From Hyaloraphidium curvatum (Eukaryota > Monoblepharomycota > Hyaloraphidiomycetes > Hyaloraphidiales > Hyaloraphidiaceae), in the NCBI GenBank assembly GCA_025558095.1, contig JAIVFI010000021.1:1-64000 (forward strand): DNA of 64,000 nucleotides, in the 5' to 3' direction. Positions 9,685 through 21,121 of this stretch are shown here, in pieces (the stretch's first letter is position 1; each line of letters opens with the position of its first letter). The notes under the pieces are model-generated. The model was given only the letters and a program-made list of their open reading frames with translations. It did no database searches and had not been told where the DNA came from. A program made the translations under genes and the position numbers.

Positions 9685-10750
9685 ATGGCACCGCCGACCA
9701 AGATCACGCTCGCCTGCGTGCCCGAGCACTTCAACATCCCGATGCAGCTCGCCCCGAACCTCGCCGCGCTGCGCGAGCGCGGCATCGAGCTGGACGTCCG
9801 CATTGCCAAGGGCGGCACGGGGGAGATGGTCGGCCTGCTGGAGCGCGAGGAGATTGACATCGCCGTGGCGTTGACGGAGGGGCTGGTCGCCGGTAAGCGC
9901 TGCCGACGCGTGCCGACGCGTGCCGACGAACCGACGACGCGTTGCCACGTCCCCGAACAGCGCTGGCAAACAACGCCGACTCCAAAATCCGGCTCATCGG
10001 GACATACGTCGCCTCCCCGCTCAACTGGGGCATCTCCGTCTCGCCCACCCTCTCCCCCGCGTCCGAGCTCACGGACATGATGTCGATCCCGCTGGGTTCC
10101 ACCATCACCGTGTCGCGCATGGGCTCCGGATCGCACGTCATGGCGGTCGTGCTCGAGGAACGGATCCGGGAGGCGGAGAAGGCCAAGGGTGGGGTGCCGA
10201 CGGACGCCGGGTTCGGCTGGGACGTGGCCAAGGACTGGGAGGGCATGAGAAAGAGCATTGCCGAGGGCAAGGGCAAGGCCATGATGTGGGAGTACTTTAC
10301 CACCAAGGTGCGTGTCGTGTGTCGGCTGAGGTCGCAGGTCATTGAGCTGACGGTCCGCCCTCCCAGCCCTGGTACGACTCGGGCGAGCTGCGGCACCTCG
10401 ACACCCTTACCCCCCCGTGGCCTGCCTTCCTCCTCGCCTCCACCCCCTCCGCCATCTCCCGCCTCACCCCTACGGTCGTCACCACCTTCCTCTCCGCCCT
10501 CACCGAGCTTACCGCCGCCTTCAAGAAGGGCGGAGCCTCGAGCATCGCCCACCTCACGGCGCCGCCCTTCAACTACAAGCCCGAGGACGCGGAAAAGTGG
10601 CTCGCGGGCACGCGGTGGGCGGAGCGGCCGGGGGAGATCGGGAGGAAGGAGGTGGAGCTGACCGTGGACGTGCTGCGGAAGGCGGGGATGGTCAAGGAGG
10701 AGGTGGAGCCGAGCAAGTGGCTCGGGGAGAGGGTCGGCAAGTTCGTCTGA
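9685..10750 (+). CDS. periplasmic-binding-protein-like (Ca3427/THI5-NMT1 type)
   Basis: Exons 9685-9892, 9961-10307 and 10367-10750 join in phase to give 312 residues. The fold is the type-2 periplasmic binding protein as seen in the fungal Ca3427-like and NMT1/THI5 groups. The N-terminal strand is TKITLACVPEHFNIPMQLA, then GGTGEMVGLLEREEIDIAVA and LTEGLVAALANN, which spans intron 1. Further along are TVSRMGSGSHVMAVVL, MMWEYFTTK and, after intron 2, PWYDSGELRHLDTLTPPWPA, the usual ligand-proximal pattern of this group. There is no signal peptide, so a cytosolic enzyme or binding role is expected; ligand unknown. Intron 1 contains an imperfect 10-bp tandem repeat (9901-9930). Confidence 0.85.
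9901..9930 (+). repeat. imperfect 10-bp tandem repeat within intron
   Basis: Three copies of TGCCGACGCG (the last ends GAA) lie inside intron 1 of the binding-protein-like gene. It is non-coding and likely a replication-slippage product. Confidence 0.8.
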
Positions 10751-10821
10751 CGGACCTGCCGCCCGAGAAAAGCGCTCTTTGTCACCACGAACAAGCTTCT
10801 TTTGCCGGCCGTCGATCCGGC

Positions 10822-13415
10822 CTACACCGGAGCGACCTGGTCCTCGTCTTGAGCATCTTCATCCCCGTCCCCAAGGTGCCCCTCGGACTCGCTGTCCGAA
10901 TCGCTGCGTGCCGACGGTTCCATAGCCTTCCACAGGCCGGCGGCCTCCACCACCTCGGCCACGCCGGGGATCTGGACCGACTTGTCGACATTGTCGGGCA
11001 GCCCGCGGTGACGTCCGACCATGAAGACGATCGTCATGATCAGCTTCCCGGCGGGGGTAAAGACGGCGCTTAGGCTCGCCGCCACGCCCGGGTAACCCAA
11101 GCTCAGCCCGACGTTGCCGAACGCCGACACCACCTCGAAGATGGCGCTGAACACCGGTATCGGCGGATCCAGGTCCCTGGAGCACTCGATCGCCACGATC
11201 AGAAAGATGGCCACGATCACGAACCCCAGGTCCGAGAACATCTGCGCCTTGAGCCTCGTGAGCATGTACACGTCCGCGTGCCACTCCTTCTTGGTCCGCT
11301 CGTCGGGTATCGAGCCGATCCACCGGCGGAACCGGCTGCCCAGTCCCTCTGGCCGCGAGCCGACCATCAGGTCCTGCTCGAGGTACACGTTGGTCTTTCG
11401 GCGCACCAGGGCGATGGGGAAGATGGCGAGGTACATCCCGACGATGAAATAGATCAGCATGCCCGGGTTGAGCAGGTTCAGGTCGAAGATGGCCATGCCC
11501 GTGTTGCGCGTGTTGGCCTCCTGGAAGAAGCCGTCGAACCAGAAGCTCCAGCCGTGCCGGACGAAGCCGAGCTCGAGGTAGCGGTTCCAGTCGAGGCTGA
11601 GGTAGAGGATGAAGCCGAGGATGGTGAAGCCGAGGTTGACGAAGAGGATCCAGCGCGTCTCGTACGTGCGGAACATGAGCGTGTCTGGAGTCAAGGGGCC
11701 GGTCAGGGAGACGACGGCCAGCGAGCCCGATCGAACCCACAAACACGCCGGGGATGTTCAAGGAGAAAGTCGAGCGCGTCGAGGAACCTGCTGCTTTTGC
11801 GGTGGTCCGCCTCGTGGTGCTGCAGATCCTCCTTCGAGGGCACGGTCGCCACCGTCTTGCGCCGTTGGCCCCAGGCATCGTCGTGCCCCTTGCGCCGCAA
11901 CCTCTTGGCTTCGATCCACCGCATCAGAAGGACGATGTACCGGATGAAGACGGGCGAGAGGGTAAAACCCGCGTAGGTCAGCGCCACGAGCAAGTAGGGA
12001 ATGGGCCCGCCGGCCCCGTTCAGGAAGATGGTGGCACCAGCCGAAACCGTCGACAGGCCACAGTTCGTAAAGGCGGAAAAGCACATGAAGATGCCGAACC
12101 AGTAGGCGTTGGACTGCCGCGGTGGCGAAACAGGCCACGCAGCGGCGCCGGCGTTCTGGATCGTGTCCCGGAAGCCCGGCGAGAAGGCGAGCCAGATGAC
12201 CGAGATCGCCGAGCACAGGACCGGGGGCACCAGCTGGTAGAGCGGGACGAAAATGGATAGAAGGGTCAGGGCGTCGAGCTCCGGGATCGCCGCGGGGAGC
12301 TTGCGGGGGGCCCAGGCGGTCATCGACGTTTCCGACGTCTCCGCCGTCGGGCCCCTTTCCAAGTCTCCGGGTCCTGCAGCGCTGGCGGCACTGCTGGGTG
12401 CGGCGTACGTCTTTCTCCTGACCAAGGCCCCGCTGCTGGGGTGCACGACGTACTCGAAAGGCGGAGGCCTGGTCGGGGCGCGTGGCGGCCTGGCAGGCTC
12501 GGCAAAGGTCACTTTGGACGCCCCGCCCTGCGCAGGTGCCGAAATCATAATGCTCGTCGCCATGAGCGGGCTCGGCTTTGCCCCAGGCCCAGCGGCGGCG
12601 CGCGGCCACCCGGGAGGTTGGGCCCACGTCGAGCGCCTGCGCCTCAGGGTGTCCACCGGCTCCGTCCTGGCTTTACGCAGCGTCCGTTCGCCGTTTCCCA
12701 GCTTTTCGGGCCCGACGCTAGCTTCCCGGGGGGCGCTCTCCTTTTTCGCGTCTTCGAGGCTCTTGGCCAGGGCAGCCTCGCGCTTGTGCTCAAGGTAGTC
12801 GACGGCGGCCTTGAGGTAGCTCCTCCGGATCGCCACGGGAAGCAGCGACATGAACACGAGGCTCCCGATGATCATGGAAAAGAAGAGCACCGACTGCTGA
12901 TAGTCGTTAAGCGACTCCATGGGGACGGTTGAAAGGCCCGAGCCCGTCAGCGACGAGGCCGCGAGGAAGAGCGCGTCGATGTAGTTCAGCGACTGGGCCG
13001 ATATCATGAGCAGGCCGCTGAACAGGAAGAGCATGAAGACGAAGAAGGTGACGTGCATGAGCCGGAAGGTGGCGATTTCCCAGAACAGATGGTAGAGTTT
13101 GGACGCGTTCGACGCGTCCACGGAGTTGGTCGACGCGGTAGAGGTAATCGACGGGGGACGGTTCCGACCATTGCTGGTCCCCGAAGGGGATTGCTGATAT
13201 CCTCGCGCATCGACAGGCTTCAAAATAGAGCCGAGGGCCGGAGCGCCAAGGGGCGCCGGAGACGTGCCGATGCCGTTCTCTGCGGCGGGACCGGGATCCG
13301 GCTCCGGCTCCGGCTCCGGGACCCCGTCGTCCGCGGCCGCGATGGTGTCGAGAGCAAAGTCGTTTGCAAATGACGGAAGGTCGTCGGAGGGCGAAGACGG
13401 CGGATCCCGCTCCAT
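10822..13415 (-). CDS. Trk-type potassium transporter
   Basis: Two exons (13415-11741 and 11684-10822; 56-nt intron, phase 1) give 845 residues. Splicing restores HPRRVYTLMF, matching fungal Trk proteins at this point. Pore-loop filters are visible as SSLTGSGLSTV (N-terminal repeat), FSAFTNCGLSTV and VSAFGNVGLSLGYPG, each with the TxxGLxxx-like pattern of TrkH/Trk channels-transporters. They sit among multiple membrane segments, for example LMHVTFFVFMLFLFSGLLMI and FSDLGFVIVAIFLIVAIE. As in yeast Trk1, a long hydrophilic intracellular region (roughly residues 200-340) separates the first and second pore units. The C-terminal tail is acidic (SDSDSESEGHLGDGDEDAQD). Plasma-membrane K+ uptake is expected. 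Three of the four canonical pores were identified with certainty. Confidence 0.92.
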
Positions 13416-13770
13416 GTGGCCGCTTGGACGGCGAGGAACGCACAGTCAGTGCGGTGGTCAAGAGGTAGACGCGCACCAACCTTTTCGGATCTGCGTCCTT
13501 CATCCAAAGCCAATCAGTGCAGATGTTGTAGTCGCGAGACGCACGACGCTGCTGCCGAACGTTCCCCATGCACTGCTTTCGTGCTCCCGGTAACACATTC
13601 GCCATTCCGCCGCGCAGTTAGAGTCAGTGTCCGTTCGCGTACCAATGTAGAGTCACAGCGGCCGGTGCCAGCTAGAGCCGCCGGTTGTGCTAACTTCCTC
13701 ACAATTTCAAGACTGTACAATACACTTTCTAGTGCCGCGTCTCCGTCTATGTCCTCCTCGCTTCCGCTCA
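13416..13770. other. intergenic, nothing recognised
   Basis: Lies between the Trk start codon and the 3' end of the VWA8 homologue; both genes are on the minus strand, so this contains the Trk 5' region. No motif recognised. Confidence 0.4.
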
Positions 13771-16700
13771 TCAGATGAATGACGTGAAGATCGACTTCAT
13801 GATCTGCAGGGCGCGACGCGTGAGCAAAGCCTGCCAACAGGCACCAAAGCGCAGCTCACCTTCGGCAGGTCCGCGGTGTTAAGGCAGACGTAGCCCTTGC
13901 CCGACGGAAGGCGCTGCTGCAGGATCTCGGCCTCCTCGCCGAGGGTGCCGATGAAGATCGTGCAGGCCGTCACGCGGGGGTCCTGATTCATGATCTGGGA
14001 GCAGTGTGATGAGCGCTACGCGGAAACCGTCGAGCCAACCGACGCACCTTGCCCAGCGTCTCGGGGCGGATGCCGTACCGGCGCAGGTTGGCGTCGGAGA
14101 GAATCACGACAAAGTAGTCGTCGGCCTCCTCCTTCGTGATGGACTCGACGGCCTTCTGCGCGGCTTCGAGCGTGTTGTCGCCCGAGAAGCAGTACTGCGA
14201 GTGCGCGACCATCTGCTGCAGCACCCGCAGGCGCTCCGCCTCGTTCTTGGGCGGCTTGTCCGCGTTGACGAGCGGCACGGCGTCCGAGTCACCAGAGTGG
14301 CCGACGATGTCGTACTTGTACTTGTCGCCGAGCGAGTGGAGGGACTCCATGATCTGAAAGGAGGGTCAGAGGGGTCGTTTGCCGGCGCAAATCCCAACCC
14401 ACCATGAGGGCCGACTCCAGACTGCGGTTCAGCCGTCCGTCCAGGCCGTTGAACCTGTACATCGAGCCCGAGATGTCGAACACGAACATGATCCGCTTCG
14501 GCTTCTTCTGCGTGGCACCAAACTCGGGCTGCTCGTCGCCGCGACGCTTGTAGATCGAGTGCTCGCCGGTCAGGCCGTCGATCAGCTTCGACTCGTCCAG
14601 GTCGCCGTCGGTCTGGTGCTTGAGCCAGACGCGCTCCTTCTCCTTGGCCTGGACGCCCTCCAGGACGACGCGCAGCTGGCGGATCTCCTGGCTGACGTTG
14701 TTGTAGAACTCCTGGTACGCCGCCGCGTCGTACGCGGTCATGTTGATTTCCTTCGGGCGACGAGTCAGAACACTTTCAATGCGGGCGGAAGGCAGCTCAC
14801 CTTGAGCCTCTGCTGCAGACCCTCCCTGGCCATCTGCCGCGCTGCCGCCTTGACCTCCTCGGGGACCTGGTTCTTGAGCTCGTCCGAGATCTGCATCACG
14901 TCGTGGCCGAGGTCGAGCCGGTACGGCCCGCCGCGCCCGCCGAGGCCGGCCGTGCTCGACCCGCCGGTGCCGCCGCGCCACGTGTTGCCTCCCCGGTGGG
15001 GCTTGTTGTTCGGGTCCACCTTGCCCTCTTTGGGGTCCGTCAGGTTGGCGATGTTGCGGGGCAGGCCCTGGGCACCGCCGCGGCCGCGACCGCGCATCGT
15101 GGGCATGTTGCGTCCGCCGCGTTGCGGGCGCCGCATGCCTTCGTTGGCGTTGCCCTCGAACTTGAGCATGACGTTCCGCTTCTTGCCGCCCTTGCCGCCG
15201 GCCTTGGAGCGGACCGACTCGATCCCGAGCGACGAGACGGGAACCCCATGCTTGTTGAGGATCTGGAGCAGGATCTCGTGGTACTCCTTCCGCATGACGT
15301 CGAAGTCGAACACGTTGCGGAGCACCGAGTCGATCTCGTCGTCCGGGAAGCGCCGCATGTGCTTGACGAGGTTCATGAGCTCACGGAGCGAGTACGGGTA
15401 GTTGACGAGGCCGTCGTCGAAGGCCTGACGCAGGTCGCCAAAGGCCAGCACTAGCTTCTTCAGCGTCTCCTTGTCGAGCTCGGGAGCGGCCTGTGACAGC
15501 AACGAGAGCTCCGAGTCCACATCCGGGTTCTCGACGGCGTGGGTGGCAAAGACGTCTCCGATGGCCGAGAAGAAGTCGTTGCCCAGGAAGGGGTACCCCG
15601 GCCGGTTGGCCAGCAGGATCAGCCTGAAGTCGGGGTGCACGATGATGTCCCTGTCGTGGGCGGCTCCCGTGACGATCTCGGAGGCGGGGCGGATCTTGCG
15701 GCCGTCCGTGAGGGTCATCTCGCCGGTCTCGGCGAGCGACTTGAGCACGGAGGTGATGTACACGGGCGCCTTGTCGGCCTCGTCGACCACGAGCACGCGA
15801 CCTGTCTTGACGGCGCGCACGAGCGGCGAGTCCTTGTAGATGATGACGCCGGCCTCGACCGTGGGCTGAACCATGAGAGACTGGACCGTGGTGTCGCTGC
15901 GCGCCGATGACAGTCAGTCGAGTAGCTAGAACAGGCTCTAGGAACCAACCGGTGAAGCTGGATGTACTCCCTGGGCCTGTTGATGAGCTCAAGGAAACGG
16001 TCCGTGATCCTGTTCTTGCCGACACCCTGGTTGCCGATGAGGATGAGGTGCTCCCCGAGGGCAAAGTCCGCCACGGTCTCGCGCATGACGAGCGTGTGCA
16101 GGTCGTTGTCGAAGAACTGCGCAGACACGCGAGGCACGAGCGCGGCGCCTTCGGGGTCCTGCTTGGCGGGGTCGAACAGGGGCATCTTGACGTTGCCGAC
16201 GACGAGGAAGTTGTTGACGACCTCGGGAGGCGGCACGCCGCGACGCTCCTCGCGCGGGCGCGGGCGGATCTGGCACTCGGTGAGGAGCTCCTGGACGGCG
16301 ATGCGGGCGAGCGTCGGCAGGAAGGGCGACAGGAGGGTCCGGTTGATGGCCCGGTGGAGGTCCTGTAGAGGCGAAGCGAATCAGAACGAGACTGCTGATC
16401 GGGGCCAAAGCCTGAACGCACCTCCTCGGGGTCCTCGGCCACGCGCCGCAGGATCCGCACGAGCTGCCTGGTCCCCAGGTTGCCCGCCTTGTTCAGCACG
16501 CTCCCGCCGGCCTGCGCGCCGTCGCCGGCGCCCTCGGCCGCGTCCCTGAACTTGTGCGCAAAGTCCAGGATCTTGACGATGGCCTCCATGGGCGTGTTGA
16601 GCGGCACCAGCTTCTTGATGATCATCTCCTCCTCGCGCCGGTCGGGCCCGGGGATGTCGACAAAGGCAAAGAGCCCGCAGATCTCCTCCGTCATCCACGG

Positions 16701-19540
16701 CAGGCGGTCCGTGACCTTGCCCGACTGCGAGGCGTGGAGTGGGTAGCTGGCCGTCGCGACGATGCGGAAGCTCGGGTGCACGGGCAGGATCCGCTTTTCG
16801 CGCACGAGCTCCTGGTGGGACATGCCCGTCAGGCGGCGGATGTCCATGAAGCTGCGCTCCGAGACCAGCATCGAGCCGTCGGGCAGCGGGAGCTCGCGGT
16901 CCTGGACCAGGCGCGAGATCGATGCCAGGGCGCCCGGTTCCAGGTGGTTGACGCCCTCCAGGACGCACAGCTTGCCCTCGAGCGCGGCAACGACGAGGCC
17001 CGAGTTCTCCCTGGAAGGCGCGCAATCAGGGGCCACCAACGAGCCGGACAAGAGAGACACCCACCAGTAGGTGCTACCTCCGCGCTTCGTGCCCCTGCGC
17101 TGGAGCAGGTCCCTGGCGGTCATGTCCTGAAGGCGATTCATCATCAGCTTTCCCGCGACCCACTCCCGCGGGGAACACCGACCTTGTAGCAGTCCACCTT
17201 CTCGACGAAGCCGTTGGCGTACCCAAGCGCCTGCGCGTACAGGTTCACCAGGGTCGACTTGCCCGACCCCCTCGGCCCGACGACCATCAGGTCCTGCCCC
17301 AAGGCCGCGTGCTGCAGCATCGGCACGAGGTAGCTCGCGAACCTCGCCGTGTGCACGATCTTGCCGATGCCCGTCCCCGAGGGCGACACGGCGTCGATGC
17401 CCGGCACGAACGGCGGCGACGGCCCGCCGGGGACCAGCATCTGCACCGCCTCGGCGGCGTCGACGGTGGAGCGGAAGGCCAGGTGGAGCTGCGGGAAGTT
17501 GGACGGGTCGTCCTCGTCGTGGCCGACGAGCGCGTTGGCGGCCTGGGGCTCGATCTTGGTGATGGATTCGAGGACGTAGCTGTTGGGGAGGATGCGCGAG
17601 CGGCGCGGCGGCGGCGGCGGGGGCGCCGGGATGTCCTCGTCCGAATAGAACAGGTTCGGGTTCTGGATGGACTTAACGATCAGATCCAGGGCTCGGAAAG
17701 TTCCGGCGCGCCCTGCCAACCTTCGGCTTCGGCACGACCGCCTTGGGAACGGGGTCCCTGATCCCGAACTTCTCCAGTAGGTTGCCCCACGCGCCGTTCT
17801 GCTCCGTCGTCAGGCCTCCGACGACGGTCGCGTACGGGTAAACGCGCTGGATGACCGACTCGGCCGCCTTGCGGTTGAGGAACTCGTCCGGGAATGTCTG
17901 GGCGAGGTCGACGACGGTCGGGATCGAGGGCTGCGGGAACGAGGGCAGGAGCGAGCCCGAGGCCGAGGTCGACGAGAGCTGCGCCGTCGGGTCGTCTGCA
18001 TAGCACCGGATCAGCCAATCCGCGAGCAAGACGTCCGCGGAGACGACCCACCCATCCGGTTCCCGACGCGGACCGTCTCGGCCAGCATCACCACGTTCCT
18101 GACCATCTCCCTCACCCGCTCCCCCCTGTTCTTCCCCCCCGTCTCGGGCGGCGGCATCTCCCCCGTGCGCTCCGCCTGCTCCTTGGCCTTCTCAAAGTCC
18201 CCCACCACGTCGTCCTCGTCCATCTCGTCCGCGCGCTCGCCCACCAGCACACCCCTGCCGATCCGCCCGCCGGCGCGGCCGACGGCACCCCAGCCGTCGA
18301 TCCAGCGCACCTGGAAGCGCGACCGGAAGGGCGGGTCGAGCGGGTTGCCCCGGTAAGGGGGAACGGGCACGCCGAGGGCGATGACGCGGAACTGCGGGTG
18401 CACACGGACCAGGCGCCACTCGTCGAGCTGGGCCTGGGTGTTGCCGAGGGAGAGGAGGCGGTCGTAGAAGTCGGGGTGGACGAGGTGGCGCCCGTCCTCG
18501 AGGCTGAATCGAGCGGTCAGGCGACTATCGGCGCAATCAAGCTGCGGGAACCCACTTGATCTCGCGGTTCTCGAGCAGGTTGTTGAGCACCGGCAGCACG
18601 TTCCTCTCCGCCTTCTCGATGCCCTCGAGGATCAGGATCCTCCCGTGCACGGCGGCGCGCACCGCGGCGGCGTCGACCCATTCCGCGCTCAGCTTGCCCA
18701 TGCCCTCGGGCCGCACCACGCCGGTGCGGGCCTCGTCGGCGTCCTCCGAGTTGAGGATCTCGCGGCGCTGCTTGAGGTCCGACTCGGCCGATGTGTCGCG
18801 GTGCAGGGCGATGTACTCGTGCTCGCGCTGGACGAGGTTGCAGTAGGCCAGGGCGAGGTGGCGGCGGAGCGGGCCCGGGGGTCTAGCCAGCCAACACAGA
18901 GGTGATCAGAAGCGCCAGATTTTGGGACAGCGAGTAGCGGGAAGGCAGATCGTGAGGCACAGTAATGTCGGCGGCAGATAGCGCCAACATACCCCATGAG
19001 GAAGATGTCCTGCCCCATGATGTCCTTCTGCATCATCCACTGCAGATGCTCCAGGATCTCCTCGTCGGCCTCGCGCCCCTCCTCCTCCTCGGCGCCGTAG
19101 ATGTCCAGCCCGCCGAACTCGAGCGGCACGCGCTCCGGCGCGGCGGGCGGCCGCACGTCGATGCACACGTCGCCGATGCACACGCGGCGCGGCTCGCTCT
19201 CCGAGGCCGCGTTGGCGGCCAGCGGGCCGAGGTGGCCCGAGATGCCCGACAGCCGCCGCAGCGGGCCGGGCGCGGCGGAGCGGCCCCACGCGGCCTCGAA
19301 GGCGTCCATCGCCTCCTTCCCCTTGAGCTGCTTAAACTTGTCCTTAGCGGACGACATTTCCGCGGTTGTGGCCGGCCTAGGCGTGGCGAGCGTGCCGGCG
19401 GGAAACAGGAGCCGCGATGCGTGCCGCGGCCTGCCGGCTGGCGCGCCGCCTAAAGCGCCCCCTGCCGAGAGGGCCGAGAACTGCGGGCGCGGGCGCGCGT
19501 GTCTCCCTGCTGCGGCCGCAAGGAGGGACGCCGCTCGCAT
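13771..19540 (-). CDS. VWA8: VWA8-like mitochondrial AAA ATPase with C-terminal VWA domain
   Basis: Thirteen exons join with every phase consistent: 19540-18993, 18882-18556, 18503-18052, 17995-17721, 17671-17183, 17126-17065, 17010-16422, 16362-15950, 15896-14801, 14750-14403, 14353-14048, 13994-13860 and 13803-13771. The product is 1690 residues; animal VWA8 is about 1900. The N-terminus (MRAASLLAAAAGRHARPRP) is Arg/Ala-rich and acid-free, like a mitochondrial presequence. A first degenerate AAA unit has GPPGPLRRHLALAY and LEGIEKAERNVLPVLNNLLE. Further Walker A motifs are GPRGSGKSTLVNLYAQALGY and GNQGVGKNRITDRF, with NRPREYIQLHRDTTVQSLM and VLVVDEADKAPVY (Walker B). The VWA domain carries the MIDAS FDISGSM. 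Basis: domain order and these signature strings match VWA8. Role in mitochondria is poorly defined in the family. Confidence 0.93.
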
Positions 19541-19815
19541 GCACCGCGGATTGGACCGCGGCAAATCAATGGTCCGGCCGCGCACCATCAGCTCGCGCCA
19601 CTCACCGAACCGCTCGCTGGGGACAATCGGGACAGCTGGAAATCAAACGAGCTACATTCGTAAACAGTCGATGAGCTAAGAACGCGGCCGCGGCGTCCCC
19701 GATCCCCGATCGCACCCCGCGGGAGACAGGCCTCGCCATCCCCTGACGAGGCAAACCACCTCAACCCATCCGACCACCGGCGCACCGCGACAAAGATCAC
19801 CCCACGGGTCCACAC

Positions 19816-21074
19816 CTACACCCCCCTCCCCAGCATCTCGATCCACCGCTCAACCTCCTTTCCCCCGACGCCCCCGTTCCACCCCACCACCCGCTCGCCC
19901 GCCAGCCGCCCCTTGTGCCAGAAGCACACCGTGGGAAAGTGCGACACGCGGACGGCGTGCGACATGGCGGGGGTCGCGTCGTGGTTTATCTTGAGGAAGG
20001 AAGGGGGGCCGGAGGAGGAGGAGGAGGAGGAGGAGGAGAGGGTGCGCGCGGCGTTGAAGGCGGTGGGGGAGGCGGAGGATTGTGCGAGCTTGACGATGTG
20101 GTCTTCCATGTCTGGAGAAAAAGCCGGGTCAGACCAAAAGCGGCTGCTCTGAACAGTGCCGTTGACCCACCCCTGCACTCGGCGCCCCGTCCGACCGTGT
20201 AGAGCGCCACCACCACCCTGTCCCCGGCCAGCTCCGCCGCCTTCTTCAGCTCGTCCTGTCTCCGCACCAGCACCAGCGCCCCCAGCGGCATCGACGTCCA
20301 CTCGGGGTCGAAATCGAGCACCTCGTGCACCGGCTTCTTCTTCGCGGGCGCCCGCGCGGGCTTCTTTCCCGAGAGCGTGGCCCCCTTGCCGGCCGTTTTG
20401 CGCTTCTTGGGCACGTCCTCGTCGGCCATGGTGCCGTCGAACCGCGCGTCGTAGTCGCCGTCCTCGGGGTCGTCAAAGTCCTTGGATTCCGCGTACGTCG
20501 CCGGGCCTCGGGAGCGCTTCGAGCCTCGTGCGGGAGCAGCCTTGCTCTTTGCCGCCGGCCGCTCCTCATCGTCCTCGTCGTCCGCAGCGTGCGAAAGCGT
20601 CGCGATCCTGGCCTTCCCCGGCTCCGCCTTCCCCCCCGATTTGCCCTTCGACGCCTGCCCCTTTGGAGGCTCGAACGCCTTCTGCCCGCCCATCCGCGCG
20701 GCCCGCTCGGCGTGCAGCTGCGCCAGGAAGTTGTTGATCGACGCCGGCGCGGGGAGGTTCGACTCGGCGAGAGCGGCGGGAGTGTTCTTTGCCGATTTGG
20801 CGGGGACCTCCTCGACCTCCTCTTCATCACCCTCCTCCTCCTCGTCTGAATCATCGAGGGCAATCGGTCCCTCGCCAGAAGCGTCCTTCGCAACCCCATC
20901 TCCCGCCACGGCGTCCTCGAAGCCCGGTGCCGCGGTCCCGGCCGTCGGCGCGCCCGCGTACGCCTCGACCGCCGACGACCCGCCCGGCCGCCGCGCGACG
21001 AGCGTTTCCGTGTCGGCCTCGCCGTCCGACGGCGGCGCCGCGCGCTGCACCGGCGTCGACTTGACCCGCGGCAT
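19816..21074 (-). CDS. thioredoxin-fold protein with long acidic/basic N-terminal region
   Basis: Exons 21074-20171 and 20111-19816 (59-nt intron, phase 1) give 399 residues. The first ~270 residues are low-complexity, with acidic tracts (DDSDEEEEGDEEEVEEV) and basic tracts (KKRKTAGKG, KKPARAPAKKKP), suggesting nuclear localisation. The C-terminal ~120 residues look like a thioredoxin fold: LVLVRRQDELKKAAEL, VVVALYTVGRGAECRDMEDH, then FLKINHDATPAMSHAVRVSH, FPTVCFWHKGRLAGERVVGW and VERWIEML. The cis-Pro position is present (HFPTV), but the active-site CxxC is replaced by GAEC, so redox activity is doubtful. The Ser run (SSSSSSSSS) is encoded by a GGA/GGC-type triplet repeat. It diverges from the aldo/keto reductase, with only 47 bp between start codons. 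Confidence 0.78.
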
Positions 21075-21121
21075 TCTGTTCAATTGTCCCCCGCAAGTCC
21101 CTTGCGAGACACAAGAGGTCG

